From: Henriciella sp.
GTDB lineage: Bacteria > Pseudomonadota > Alphaproteobacteria > Caulobacterales > Hyphomonadaceae
NCBI GenBank assembly: GCA_017642885.1
Contig: JAEPOM010000005.1
Coordinates: forward strand, 79,309 to 143,308
Length of the DNA stretch: 64,000 bases
Direction: 5' to 3'
The notes under the pieces are model-generated. The model searched no databases. It saw nothing but the letters and a program-made list of their open reading frames with translations, and had not been told where the DNA came from. How positions within the stretch are numbered: position 1 is the stretch's first letter; each line of letters opens with the position of its first letter. Position numbers and translations under genes: made by a program. Below, one piece after another: positions 7,560 to 17,475 of this stretch.

Positions 7560-8989
7560 TGGTCGAACTCATAACTTGCAGCCAGCGCCGCGGCTTTCTT
7601 CAAGGCATTGGCCTTGTGTACAGTTTCATCGAACTCGTATTGCGGTACCGAATCCAACACAACTCCGCCGCCGGCCTGAACGTGCAGCTGTCCATCTTTC
7701 AGCACCGCGGTCCGCAGCGCGATACAGGTGTCCAGATCGCCGTTCCAACCGAAATATCCAATCGCGCCGCCATAGATCCCGCGTGCATTTTGCTCGAGTT
7801 CGTCAATGATCTGCATCGCGCGGATCTTGGGGGCGCCAGAGACAGTTCCGGCGGGCAGCCCTGCAATCAGTGCGTCAACAGCCGACAGGCCTTCCCGAAG
7901 ATCGCCTTCGACGTGCGAGACGATGTGCATGACGTGACTGTAGCGCTCCACAATGAACCGCTCGGTTACTTCGACGCTGCCATACGCGGCAACGCGGCCA
8001 ACATCGTTGCGACCAAGATCGAGCAGCATCAGGTGTTCCGCGATTTCCTTCTGGTCGCCGAGAAGATCGGCTTTACGCTCGGCATCAACGACCGGGTCAC
8101 CGGAGCGCGGACGCGTGCCTGCAATTGGGCGGATCGCTACACGGCCATCACGAACGCGCACCAGGATCTCCGGGCTCGATCCTACTAATCGGACGTCGCC
8201 CAGGTTCATATGGAACATGAACGCAGATGGATTGAGACGCCTCAGTGCACGGTAGAAGCTGATCGATTTTCGCCCGAATGGCGCGCTGAACCGCTGACTC
8301 GGTACGACCTGAAAGATATCGCCAGCCTTGATGTAGGCGCGCGCCGTATCGACCATGTCGAAATACTGATCTTTTGACGTGTTTGACGAAAACTCAAGTT
8401 CTTCGCTGGTGCCGTCCCGAGGTGAGAGCGGAGGAGGGCTTTCAAGCGCCGTCTCAACTTTGTCGAGCAGCGCATTGGCCGTCGCTTCGTCGCCAGGCGC
8501 GTGCCGCCCCACCAGGATCAGTTCCTGGTACAAATGGTCGAAGATCAACACGACACCCGGAATGACGAGCAAGGCTTCTGGAACGTTAAGTGTATCGGGG
8601 TTGGTAATCTCTACTGGCTCGACATGCTGAATGAAATCGTAGCCAATATAGCCGAATGCACCGCTCGCCATGGGAGGCAGGTCTTCATCCGCGTCCGCGT
8701 CGGCGCGCGCTTGCTCTGCAAAGCGTCGCAGCGCGTCGAGGGGAGAGAGGTCCAACCGGGTCGCATCCGCGAAGTCTCGTTGAGCGCTTTCCTCACCGAT
8801 CCCATCAAGCACGCGCATCCAGCGCTGCGGATGCAGTCCGATGAAGGAATACCGTCCCAGTCGCTCGCCGCCGTGAATAGATTCGAACAGAAAGCTTCCG
8901 GGTTCATCCGCCCCCAGCTTGAGCATTGCAGAAACCGGTGTTTCCAGGTCTCCTGGCCGTCGCCGGACCAATAACTGATCACGGGTCAT
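7556..8989 (-). CDS. trpE: Anthranilate synthase component I
   Basis: TrpE converts chorismate and ammonia to anthranilate. The 477-aa protein has the N-terminal regulatory part (residues ~1-190, with FLFESIHGGERLGRYSFIG, the tryptophan-feedback type sequence) and the C-terminal chorismate-binding domain with PIAGTRPRSGD, the DLGRNDVGRV segment and PAGTVSGAPKIRAMQII. All catalytic motifs are intact. The start ATG overlaps the stop of the upstream ppiD-like gene (ATGA, 8986-8989), so there is no room for a trp leader peptide or attenuator directly in front of trpE. Expression must follow the ppiD transcript or an internal promoter. Confidence 0.97.
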   Translation of the reverse strand: MTRDQLLVRRRPGDLETPVSAMLKLGADEPGSFLFESIHGGERLGRYSFIGLHPQRWMRVLDGIGEESAQRDFADATRLDLSPLDALRRFAEQARADADADEDLPPMASGAFGYIGYDFIQHVEPVEITNPDTLNVPEALLVIPGVVLIFDHLYQELILVGRHAPGDEATANALLDKVETALESPPPLSPRDGTSEELEFSSNTSKDQYFDMVDTARAYIKAGDIFQVVPSQRFSAPFGRKSISFYRALRRLNPSAFMFHMNLGDVRLVGSSPEILVRVRDGRVAIRPIAGTRPRSGDPVVDAERKADLLGDQKEIAEHLMLLDLGRNDVGRVAAYGSVEVTERFIVERYSHVMHIVSHVEGDLREGLSAVDALIAGLPAGTVSGAPKIRAMQIIDELEQNARGIYGGAIGYFGWNGDLDTCIALRTAVLKDGQLHVQAGGGVVLDSVPQYEFDETVHKANALKKAAALAASYEFDQ

Positions 8990-10884
8990 TGTTCGGTCAC
9001 GAGGCTTCTTTTGTACGCTTCGAAGGCTCCAGGATTAGTATCCAGATCGACGTGTGTAGATATTCCAAGCAAGTAAGCTGCGAATAGATCGTCCGCGACA
9101 CCGTTCTGAATCTCGATCGCGCTGGATTGGGCGAGCAAGTCGAGAGTTTCGCCTGAAGGTCGCTCGATGCTGGTCACCTGCATGATGATCATCTGGTTTT
9201 GTAGACCTGGAAGGGCGAACGTGTCGCCGACTTCGTTGGCTGAGAACATGCCCGTGATCAGCGGTCGCGGGATCTGAAGCTCGGTATTGGCGCGAGTGAT
9301 CGGGCGAGGTAGGCTTTCGACGGAGCTCGAGTAGGTCTCGGCCTCTAGAGCGAGCGTGCTTTCACCGCTGGCAATCGCAGCCTCAATCTCAGCCGAGACG
9401 TTTTGCAGCTGCTGTGATTGCTGCTGTTGCTTCCAAGCCGCCACAAGCGTCTCGCGAACTTCTTCGAACTCGGGCAAGCGCTCTGGGACAATCGTGTCGA
9501 CCCGGGCAAGCCAGGTGGCTTCATCTTCGCCGAAGCGTTCCGTCTTCCGGCCTTCGGCTTGTGCATAGATCATCTGCAGCAGTCCTGGCGCCGTTACGAG
9601 CGGCAAGAAACGGCGACCGTCCTTGGTGACGCCATTGGTATCGACCGGTGCAAATGACAGGACAGGGGTGCCAATGCCTTCTGCGATGGTTTCCAAATCG
9701 GCGCCGGTGCCCAGTAGATCGTCGAATTGAGGAAGCGCGTCGTAGAACAAGCCAATGGCTAGGTCCCGTGCGAGTTCAGTCTCAATCTGTTCGCGGACAG
9801 TTTCGAGCGGGGTGGCATCACCAGGCGTAATCGATTCCAGGCGGATGACGATATACTGATCACCATTCGGTTGAGGTCCATGAATGGAGCCCGTTTGCGC
9901 ACCCAGAGAGAAAACCTGATCGGCGAGACGATCATTCGCAATGAGTTCCCGGCGGCCTGTTCGTTCTTGTGATGAGAGCGCTGTTTCGATTGATTCCGGA
10001 GCGGCGCCGCCAGCGATGCGACCCAAAGCTGCCCGCGCGACGGATTCACTCGGAAATGCAAACTCGGTGAAAGTGCGCGTGTCAGGCCCCGTATATCTGT
10101 CGGCTTTGTAGGCGTCATAGAACGCGAGAACATCATCTTCAGTGACTTCGCTTTCAGCGGTAAAGTCATCCGCAGTGAGATGAATGAGACTGATCCCGCG
10201 GCGTTCCGGCTCCCGCAACACGGCCTTTCTCGATTCATACAGTTCGAGCAGGTCTTCTTCGGTCGGCTCGCCGATTTCAGGAAGCTCCGATTGTTGCAAC
10301 ATGAACCACGATGCGCCCCGTAGCTCGCCTGAATAGGCTGCCTGCAAACGGGCCAGCGCGGTCGGAACTCTCAGGCCTTCAATCGGCACGCGTTGGAGCC
10401 TGGACAGGGTCATTTCCGATTCCAGATCGGCTTCATAGTCAGCTTCGCGGAAGCCGTTTGCGTCAAGTAGTTGCGAATATCGGACTGGATCGAAGACTCC
10501 GGTCGTGTCCTGGAAGATCGGATCGGTGCGAATGCGTTCAGCGATGGCACCGGTTGTCGCGGATATGCCTTGTTCGTCGGCATAGGCCGTTAGCAAGGTT
10601 TCGCGTGTCAGGTCCTGGAACAAGCCATCGACGATTCCTCGCTCCATCGCTTCTTCTTTGGTCAAGGAGCGTCCTCGTTCATCGGTTTGTGTCCGAAGGA
10701 CGCGCTCAAGGGTCGAATCGAAAACACGGTCAGTGACCGCCCGTTCACCTGACTTTGCGAAGCTATTACCGGAACCACCCGCGAAAATATCGGTCACACC
10801 CCAGGCGGCCATCGCGATAATGACGATAACAAATATTCCGCCGGCCGCTGGTGAGCGGAGCATATTGCGCAACGGAGTTAGCAT
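8986..10884 (-). CDS. ppiD: PpiD-like periplasmic folding factor (SurA-N / parvulin domains)
   Basis: This is a membrane-anchored periplasmic chaperone/peptidyl-prolyl isomerase of the PpiD type, which helps outer-membrane and periplasmic proteins fold after Sec export. The 632-aa product has one N-terminal transmembrane anchor (about residues 14-33, GGIFVIVIIAMAAWGV), a SurA-N-like helical region with repeated 'VFDPVRYSQLLDANG' pattern (residues ~35-200), a parvulin-like middle region (about 230-350) and a second degenerate one later. The position upstream of trpE, with a 4-nt coupled overlap, is common in Alphaproteobacteria. Divergent from tpiA across about 90 nt. Isomerase activity is uncertain, as in PpiD, where the domain is often inactive. 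Confidence 0.9.
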   Translation of the reverse strand: MLTPLRNMLRSPAAGGIFVIVIIAMAAWGVTDIFAGGSGNSFAKSGERAVTDRVFDSTLERVLRTQTDERGRSLTKEEAMERGIVDGLFQDLTRETLLTAYADEQGISATTGAIAERIRTDPIFQDTTGVFDPVRYSQLLDANGFREADYEADLESEMTLSRLQRVPIEGLRVPTALARLQAAYSGELRGASWFMLQQSELPEIGEPTEEDLLELYESRKAVLREPERRGISLIHLTADDFTAESEVTEDDVLAFYDAYKADRYTGPDTRTFTEFAFPSESVARAALGRIAGGAAPESIETALSSQERTGRRELIANDRLADQVFSLGAQTGSIHGPQPNGDQYIVIRLESITPGDATPLETVREQIETELARDLAIGLFYDALPQFDDLLGTGADLETIAEGIGTPVLSFAPVDTNGVTKDGRRFLPLVTAPGLLQMIYAQAEGRKTERFGEDEATWLARVDTIVPERLPEFEEVRETLVAAWKQQQQSQQLQNVSAEIEAAIASGESTLALEAETYSSSVESLPRPITRANTELQIPRPLITGMFSANEVGDTFALPGLQNQMIIMQVTSIERPSGETLDLLAQSSAIEIQNGVADDLFAAYLLGISTHVDLDTNPGAFEAYKRSLVTEQ

Positions 10885-10973
10885 GACTTCAGACCTTTTA
10901 CTTCAGGATCGCTTGTGAGTTTCAGCACAGCTTGCTAGGCGAGCGCACAAACTTGTTCAAGATGGTGACTGGT

Positions 10974-11720
10974 ATGGTGCGTACTCTGATCGCAGGCAAC
11001 TGGAAAATGAATGGCCTGAAATCAAGCCTCGAAGAGGCAAAAAAGACAACTCAAATGCTGCAGGATTTCCCAGACAAGGCCGACTGCCTGATCTGCCCGC
11101 CGTCCACTTTGGTTGTGCCAATGAAGGAGATGGCCGGGGATCGGTTGCATGTAGGCGCTCAAAGCTGCCATCCCGAGGCCTCTGGAGCGTTCACGGGGGA
11201 TCTCTCCGCAGAGATTCTTGCCGATGCCGGTGCATCCTATGTGATCGTCGGCCATTCTGAGCGTCGCTCGGAACATGGCGAACGAAGCGCTTATGTGCAG
11301 GAACAGGCCCATGCCTGCCTGCGCGCGGGGATTACGCCCATCATTTGCGTTGGCGAAAGCTACGCGCAGCGACAGCGCGGCGAAACCAAGGACACGGTGG
11401 TTCGTATCTTGCGCAAATCCGTGCCGACCCTCGCAGAGAGCGAAACTCTGGTGGTAGCATACGAACCTCTCTGGGCGATCGGGACAGGGCTGGTGCCAAG
11501 CAACGAAGAAATCGCCACGGTGCATGGCGTGATCCGTGAGCTTTTGATCGAGCTCTATCAGGATCGTGGGCGCGAGATCCGAATTCTCTATGGTGGATCC
11601 ATGAAACCCGGCAATGCAGCTGAAATTCTTGCCATCGAGAACGTGAATGGCGGTCTGATTGGTGGCGCGAGCTTGAAGGCAGACGACTTCATGGCCATTT
11701 ACGCTACAGCGGTTGCCTGA
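10974..11720 (+). CDS. tpiA: Triosephosphate isomerase
   Basis: TpiA interconverts dihydroxyacetone phosphate and glyceraldehyde 3-phosphate in central carbon metabolism. The TIM-barrel protein is 248 aa from the chosen ATG at 10974 (MVRTLIAGNWKMNG). The catalytic Lys11 (NWKMNG), the electrophilic His (VGHSERR) and the catalytic Glu (AYEPLWAIGTG) are present, as is the phosphate loop YGGSMKPGNA. The frame is open upstream to 10932, with other starts at 10932 and 10962, but the conserved protein begins at the MVRTLIAGNW motif. The order tpiA-secG-pyrG is common in Alphaproteobacteria. Confidence 0.96.
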   Translation: MVRTLIAGNWKMNGLKSSLEEAKKTTQMLQDFPDKADCLICPPSTLVVPMKEMAGDRLHVGAQSCHPEASGAFTGDLSAEILADAGASYVIVGHSERRSEHGERSAYVQEQAHACLRAGITPIICVGESYAQRQRGETKDTVVRILRKSVPTLAESETLVVAYEPLWAIGTGLVPSNEEIATVHGVIRELLIELYQDRGREIRILYGGSMKPGNAAEILAIENVNGGLIGGASLKADDFMAIYATAVA

Positions 11721-11805
11721 TCGGATCGAAATTCACTGACCCTCGGGGGTTGGCGAATGCATGATAAAAGCGTAAGGCCCGCGGCTTGAGATTCAGGAAC
11801 CTGAC

Positions 11806-12267
11806 ATGACCAATGTAATCCTTGTCGCCCATATTCTCGTCTCGATCGTCCTAGTGATCGTGGTACTGATGCAGCGCTCAGAAGGCGGCGCATTGGGAAT
11901 TGGCGGTGGCGGCGGCGGCGGCGCTGGTGGCGGCTTGATGTCAGGTCAGGGCGTCAAAGGTGCGTTGGTCCGTACAACGATCATCTTCGGCGCAATCTTT
12001 TTCATCTCCAGCCTCACGCTCACCACGCTTGCAACGCACGAAAACTCAGGCGGTCTCACGGATGTTCAGCGCGAGCTCGAAGGTACATTGCCAGATGGGT
12101 CTGAGACGGATCAGTTGGAAATCGAAGGTCTGGAAGACATTCTGAACAGCGACGAGTCCTTGCTGGAAGACCCGCTTGCCTCGGATGCGTCCGCAGCCGA
12201 TCAACCTGCTCCAGAAGCGGAACCAGTCAACGAAGATCCGCTCGCAGAACCGACAGATCCACAATAA
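11806..12267 (+). CDS. secG: SecG, preprotein translocase subunit
   Basis: SecG is the small inner-membrane subunit that speeds protein export through SecYEG. The 153-aa protein has the two expected membrane helices (about residues 3-22 and 53-76) with the linker QRSEGGALGIG followed by a glycine-rich run, which is the SecG hallmark. The C-terminal ~75 residues are an acidic, Pro/Ala-rich tail (for example EAEPVNEDPLAEPTD), longer than in E. coli SecG (110 aa) but usual for alphaproteobacteria. It lies 85 nt downstream of tpiA and 61 nt upstream of pyrG. Confidence 0.95.
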   Translation: MTNVILVAHILVSIVLVIVVLMQRSEGGALGIGGGGGGGAGGGLMSGQGVKGALVRTTIIFGAIFFISSLTLTTLATHENSGGLTDVQRELEGTLPDGSETDQLEIEGLEDILNSDESLLEDPLASDASAADQPAPEAEPVNEDPLAEPTDPQ

Positions 12268-12278
12268 TCTATATTAAT

Positions 12279-13963
<1,685 letters not shown>

Positions 13964-14058
13964 GCAGCAATCCCCTCTTGCGTGCAGTGGCTGGTTCCGG
14001 TATGTGCGCGGTTTGAATTTGACGAGGTTCGCCTCGAAACCCGTTTTGGAGCACGCAA

Positions 14059-14241
14059 ATGGCTGTCCCTAAGAGTAAGATTACCAAGTCGCGCCGTGGC
14101 ATGCGCCGTTCGCACGACCGCCTCAAAGGCAATTCTTTCATCGAAGACCAGGATTCTGGTGAACTTCGTCGCCCGCACCACATCGACCTGAAATCAGGCA
14201 TGTATCGCGGCCGTCAGATTCTCGAGCCGTCTGAAGACTAA
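14059..14241 (+). CDS. rpmF: 50S ribosomal protein L32
   Basis: This is ribosomal protein bL32 of the large subunit, 60 aa, [20 protein letters not shown] at the N-terminus followed by the conserved basic core and the acidic end. It is the zinc-free form: the alphaproteobacterial C-terminal half carries no CxxC pair. In enteric bacteria rpmF precedes plsX and fabH; here it stands alone, 95 nt after pyrG, with its own strong terminator at 14269-14300. Confidence 0.96.
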   Translation: MAVPKSKITKSRRGMRRSHDRLKGNSFIEDQDSGELRRPHHIDLKSGMYRGRQILEPSED

Positions 14242-14268
14242 GCTCGGCGTAGAGTCTGTATAGTACAT

Positions 14269-14300
14269 AACCCCTGCCTTTTTGGCAGGGGTTTTGTTTT
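14269..14300 (+). terminator. Rho-independent terminator of rpmF
   Basis: CCCCTGCC (14271-14278) and GGCAGGGG (14284-14291) form an 8-bp GC-rich stem with a TTTTT loop, extended by AA/TT, followed by TTTTGTTTT. This is a textbook intrinsic terminator, 28 nt after the rpmF stop. Confidence 0.93.
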
Positions 14301-14433
14301 GCGCGAATGAGAAGCCGCGCAAGTCGCACTTCGCGCTGCGAATCTCCGCGTTTATGCTTAATGCGCTCCGGTATTTTGCTTGTTCGCCCTAGGGCTCCGT
14401 TTAGCCGCCCGGTGGTAAACTTGCAGGATAGGA

Positions 14434-15345
14434 ATGGAGCTGAACATGCGTATGTCCCCCGCTATCTCTCTCGGAGCATCCGCCGCGCTGGGCCTCGCGG
14501 CCACTTATGTTGCCTGGCAGATGACCAAATCCGATCCAGAAGCCGATCCCGTCGTGACAGAGATATCTCTGCCCGTGGAAAACGAAGTGAATGTGGTCGT
14601 AGCCTCAGCAGCGATCGTTCGCGGCGACGCCGTCTCTGTGGACAATGTCACAGTTGAGCGCTGGCCGGAAAGCAAAGCTCCATATGGATATTTTTCTCAC
14701 GGCCTTGAAATTGGGTCGAATGAGTATGCCCAGAGACTTGCGCTGACCGAATTCCAACCCGGCGACCCGATCCTTGATTCGAGGCTTTCACCGCTTGGTA
14801 CGCGAGCATCTCTCTCGGGACGCCTTGAGCCCGGCTATCGTGCTTACACTATCCGTATGGATGACGTGCGCGGCGTGGCTGGGTTTGTCCTCCCCGGCGA
14901 CAAGGTCGATGTCTTGTTTACGCAGGATAAAGGGCGAAATGCGCGTGCCGTAAACCTGGTCTCTGAAGTGCTGTTGCAGAATGTCGAAGTGCTAGCGGTT
15001 GATTCGAATGACGACCCATTGAGCGATCAACCGCAACTCTTTGCGCGAGCGACGCTGGCTGTCAGTGTGGACGATGCGAAGAAGCTGTCTGTTGCTTCGG
15101 GTCTGGGAGATTTATCCTTGGCCTTGCGCGGCGCGCGTGAGCCTGATCGTCAGCAGGTGGCGACACCAGCTGCGAAGGTTGCCGCGGCCCGAACGACGCC
15201 GCGCCGCGTGACGCGCCGGGTGGTGGCGCGCAAGCCAGCAGACAAGCAGATCAAGGTCATGCTTGGGACAGAAGAAAGCGAAGTGAAAGTTCCCACGGCG
15301 GCAGAGCAAGCATCGGCGCCCACAAAGCTTATCCCGGCCTCCTAA
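14434..15345 (+). CDS. cpaB: CpaB/RcpC-type Flp pilus assembly protein
   Basis: CpaB (RcpC) belongs to the Tad/Cpa apparatus that builds Flp-type adhesive pili. It works in the periplasm next to the secretin. The 303-aa protein has an N-terminal membrane anchor (about residues 8-27), a SAF domain (about 45-125, VVASAAIVRGDAVSVDNV.. and ..LTEFQPGDPILDSRL), then the RcpC domain with the conserved MDDVRGVAGFVLPGDKVDVLFT (here positions ~147-168). The C-terminus is basic and Ala/Arg-rich. An ATG at 14446 with GGAG upstream is an alternative start. Unlike most cpa clusters, cpaB is on the opposite strand from cpaC-tadC and faces tadC, with its own terminator. Confidence 0.93.
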   Translation: MELNMRMSPAISLGASAALGLAATYVAWQMTKSDPEADPVVTEISLPVENEVNVVVASAAIVRGDAVSVDNVTVERWPESKAPYGYFSHGLEIGSNEYAQRLALTEFQPGDPILDSRLSPLGTRASLSGRLEPGYRAYTIRMDDVRGVAGFVLPGDKVDVLFTQDKGRNARAVNLVSEVLLQNVEVLAVDSNDDPLSDQPQLFARATLAVSVDDAKKLSVASGLGDLSLALRGAREPDRQQVATPAAKVAAARTTPRRVTRRVVARKPADKQIKVMLGTEESEVKVPTAAEQASAPTKLIPAS

Positions 15346-15416
15346 GCGGCCATATTGCAGGACCCGCAGGGATCGGGTCGGCTCACATCATCTCCAGTGA
15401 GTTCGCATAACACAAT

Positions 15417-15463
15417 AAAGGCCTGGCATCGGTTTCCAGCAGATTACGATGCCAGGCCTTTTT
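15417..15463. terminator. Strong bidirectional terminator between cpaB and tadC
   Basis: A perfect 15-bp stem, AAAGGCCTGGCATCG (15417-15431) with its complement (15447-15461) and a 15-nt loop, followed by TTTATTTG on the plus strand. On the minus strand the stem is followed by a T-rich stretch (CTTTATTGTG). It can end cpaB (72 nt downstream of the stop) and, about 120 nt beyond the tadC stop, the converging tad operon. Confidence 0.92.
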
Positions 15464-15581
15464 TATTTGTGTGCTGCCTCAGTTCGAGTGAGCAAGAGCG
15501 CGCCCTTTCGCGGAACTTGAGCAAGTCCCCCTCAGAGCATGGAGCCGTCAGGCCACGACATAGGTGGCGCTGCTCGAACCG

Positions 15582-16514
15582 CTAGAGCGCTTCGCCGCTA
15601 AACACCCAGATCATCCGGACGACCGCTGGCATCATGAGAACGACCAGCAGCGTCGGGAACACGAACATGATCAGTGGCAGAACCAGCTTTGCTGGCAAAG
15701 CGAGCGCCTTTTCTTCGGCGCGCAGCATCCGCTTTTCGCGCATGTCAGAGCCATAGACCCGCAAGGTCTCCCCGATACTGGTACCCAATTCTTCAGACTG
15801 TTTCAGCATCGTGGCCAAAGAGCGCGCTTCATCGAGGCCCAACCGCTCGGCAAAATTGCTCCACGCGGTGTTGCGATCACGACCAGCGCGCATTTCCAGG
15901 CTCATCATATGCAACTGGCGCGACAGGATCGGATAACGGAATTGAAGCTCTTCGGCGATGCGGAGGATCGCTCCGTCGAGACTCAGTCCTGCTTCCACAC
16001 ACGCGACGAGCAAGTCCATCATGTCGGGAAAACCGTCGCGATACTGCTGTTCACGCTGCTCTATCTGGCGGTTGAGGAACATAGACGGAAGCATGTAGCC
16101 GACCGCCGCTGCAATGACGGAGGCGCTGAGCAAAGTCAGTCCGGTTAGTTGGAATGGCAGCATCGGCGCGGAGATGAAAAGAATGAATTGCGGAGCAATC
16201 AGACTGATCGCGCGAATACCAAAGAAGATGTAGGGCGCGTTCTTGGAGAAATATCCGGCCCGCATCATCATGCTGCGCAGGCGTGTTTCCTCATCACTTG
16301 GTGCGCCATCGCCAGTTTGCCCGAGCTGAGCGAGCCAGCCATGACGCGGTTTCTCTGAGATCGTCGTGGCGCCACCTGAATTTCCGGCAAGTCGACCTTC
16401 GATTCGATTCCTGAACCGAGAGGCGATGATCGTCGCGGGGAGGAAGAGGGCGAGGCTAAGCGCAGACACCGAGAGCGCCATCAGGCTTGGGCTGTTCAGA
16501 ATCGTTTCCAACAT
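15582..16514 (-). CDS. tadC: TadC, Flp pilus inner-membrane platform protein
   Basis: TadC is one of two GspF-like inner-membrane platform proteins of the Tad pilus. The 310-aa protein has an N-terminal hydrophobic segment (about 10-30), two central ones (near 100-150) and one at the C-terminus (VLPLIMFVFPTLLVVLMM), with the type II secretion F-domain between (DLLVACVEAGLSLDGAILR, ELGTSIGETLRVY). It is the last gene of the minus-strand cpaC-cpaE-tadA-tadB-tadC operon, 10 nt after tadB. A bidirectional terminator follows at 15417-15463. Confidence 0.95.
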   Translation of the reverse strand: MLETILNSPSLMALSVSALSLALFLPATIIASRFRNRIEGRLAGNSGGATTISEKPRHGWLAQLGQTGDGAPSDEETRLRSMMMRAGYFSKNAPYIFFGIRAISLIAPQFILFISAPMLPFQLTGLTLLSASVIAAAVGYMLPSMFLNRQIEQREQQYRDGFPDMMDLLVACVEAGLSLDGAILRIAEELQFRYPILSRQLHMMSLEMRAGRDRNTAWSNFAERLGLDEARSLATMLKQSEELGTSIGETLRVYGSDMREKRMLRAEEKALALPAKLVLPLIMFVFPTLLVVLMMPAVVRMIWVFSGEAL

Positions 16515-16524
16515 GTCGTGTCTC

Positions 16525-17475
16525 CTAGATTCTGAAGTTCGTCATTTTACGCATGACCAGATTGCCGATCGTCATCCAGACGAGCGCGCCGCCGAGGGCG
16601 TATTGGATCATCGGGACATGGATGACATCGCCATAGAAGCTCGGGGTCAGGAAGTGCATGGCTGCGAGCACGACAAACGGGGCCGCGGTCAGGATGAGTG
16701 CGGACATCCGGCCTTCGGAGGAGGCGGCCTTGATCTTCAGGCGCATTTTCTGACGCTGGCGAATAGTGCGAGAATTCGTGGCGAGCAGGTCAGCCAGGTT
16801 GCCACCTGTGCGGGTCTGCAGGCGAACGATGGCACTGAACAGGTTGATGTCCGGATGCTCCGTGCGCGCCGCCATCTTCTCGATCGCTTGATCCAGGCTC
16901 GAGCCGAATGAGATTTCATCCGCGACCAGACCGAACTCAGACCCGAGCGGGTCTGGGGTTTCCTTGCCCACCAGCGCAATGGCTGTTGGCACGGGATGAC
17001 CGGCCTGAAGGCTTCGGACAACGATCTCCAATGCGTCCGGCAATTGCTCGCCAAGCGCGCGCTCCCGCTTCGATCCAAGCATGCTGAGAACCAGGTAGGG
17101 GCCACCGAGGGCGAGCGCCGGGAATGCGGTTATCGCAGCCAGCAGGCCAGAGAAGTAATACGCCAATCCAGCGCCCAGTGCGCCAGCGCCTAGCGCCATG
17201 GCGAGCCATAAAGTCGGTTTGTAGTCGAGGCCTGAGCGCGCCACCAGACGACCCAGCCAATCATTCTTGATCACCCGGTTACCGTCTTCATCGAGCCCAC
17301 GCTTGCGTCGTAGCTGCAAAACGGCTTCGGCAATGGAGTCGGTCTCGGCCTGTGCCTTGAGGCGCTTGTTGACGAGCGACTTGTCTCTCGCCTCCTTACC
17401 GAAGTCGATCAGAGATCGCGATCCGAGGAAAACCGATGAGAAGGCCAGGACATATAGAATGACCTGCTCATCCAT
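16525..17475 (-). CDS. tadB: TadB, Flp pilus inner-membrane platform protein
   Basis: TadB is the partner of TadC in the inner-membrane platform that works with the TadA ATPase. From the ATG at 17473-17475 the product is 316 aa, starting MDEQVILYVLAFSSVFLGSR, with four predicted membrane segments and the F-domain (QLPDALEIVVRSLQAGHPV, LQTRTGGNLADLLATNSRTI). The frame stays open to an ATG at 17512-17514, which would overlap tadA by 47 nt; I prefer 17475, which gives the 8-nt ATGGATGA overlap with the tadA stop and is preceded by a G-rich Shine-Dalgarno (TTGGGGG). Confidence 0.94.
   Translation of the reverse strand: MDEQVILYVLAFSSVFLGSRSLIDFGKEARDKSLVNKRLKAQAETDSIAEAVLQLRRKRGLDEDGNRVIKNDWLGRLVARSGLDYKPTLWLAMALGAGALGAGLAYYFSGLLAAITAFPALALGGPYLVLSMLGSKRERALGEQLPDALEIVVRSLQAGHPVPTAIALVGKETPDPLGSEFGLVADEISFGSSLDQAIEKMAARTEHPDINLFSAIVRLQTRTGGNLADLLATNSRTIRQRQKMRLKIKAASSEGRMSALILTAAPFVVLAAMHFLTPSFYGDVIHVPMIQYALGGALVWMTIGNLVMRKMTNFRI

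Noticed and set aside
7559-8188. Plus-strand open frame of 209 codons opposite trpE
   Set aside because: It lies wholly within the chorismate-binding domain of trpE and resembles no family.
15355-15585. Possible 76-codon gene between cpaB and tadC
   Set aside because: It spans the strong bidirectional terminator at 15417-15463 and has no Shine-Dalgarno or family match.
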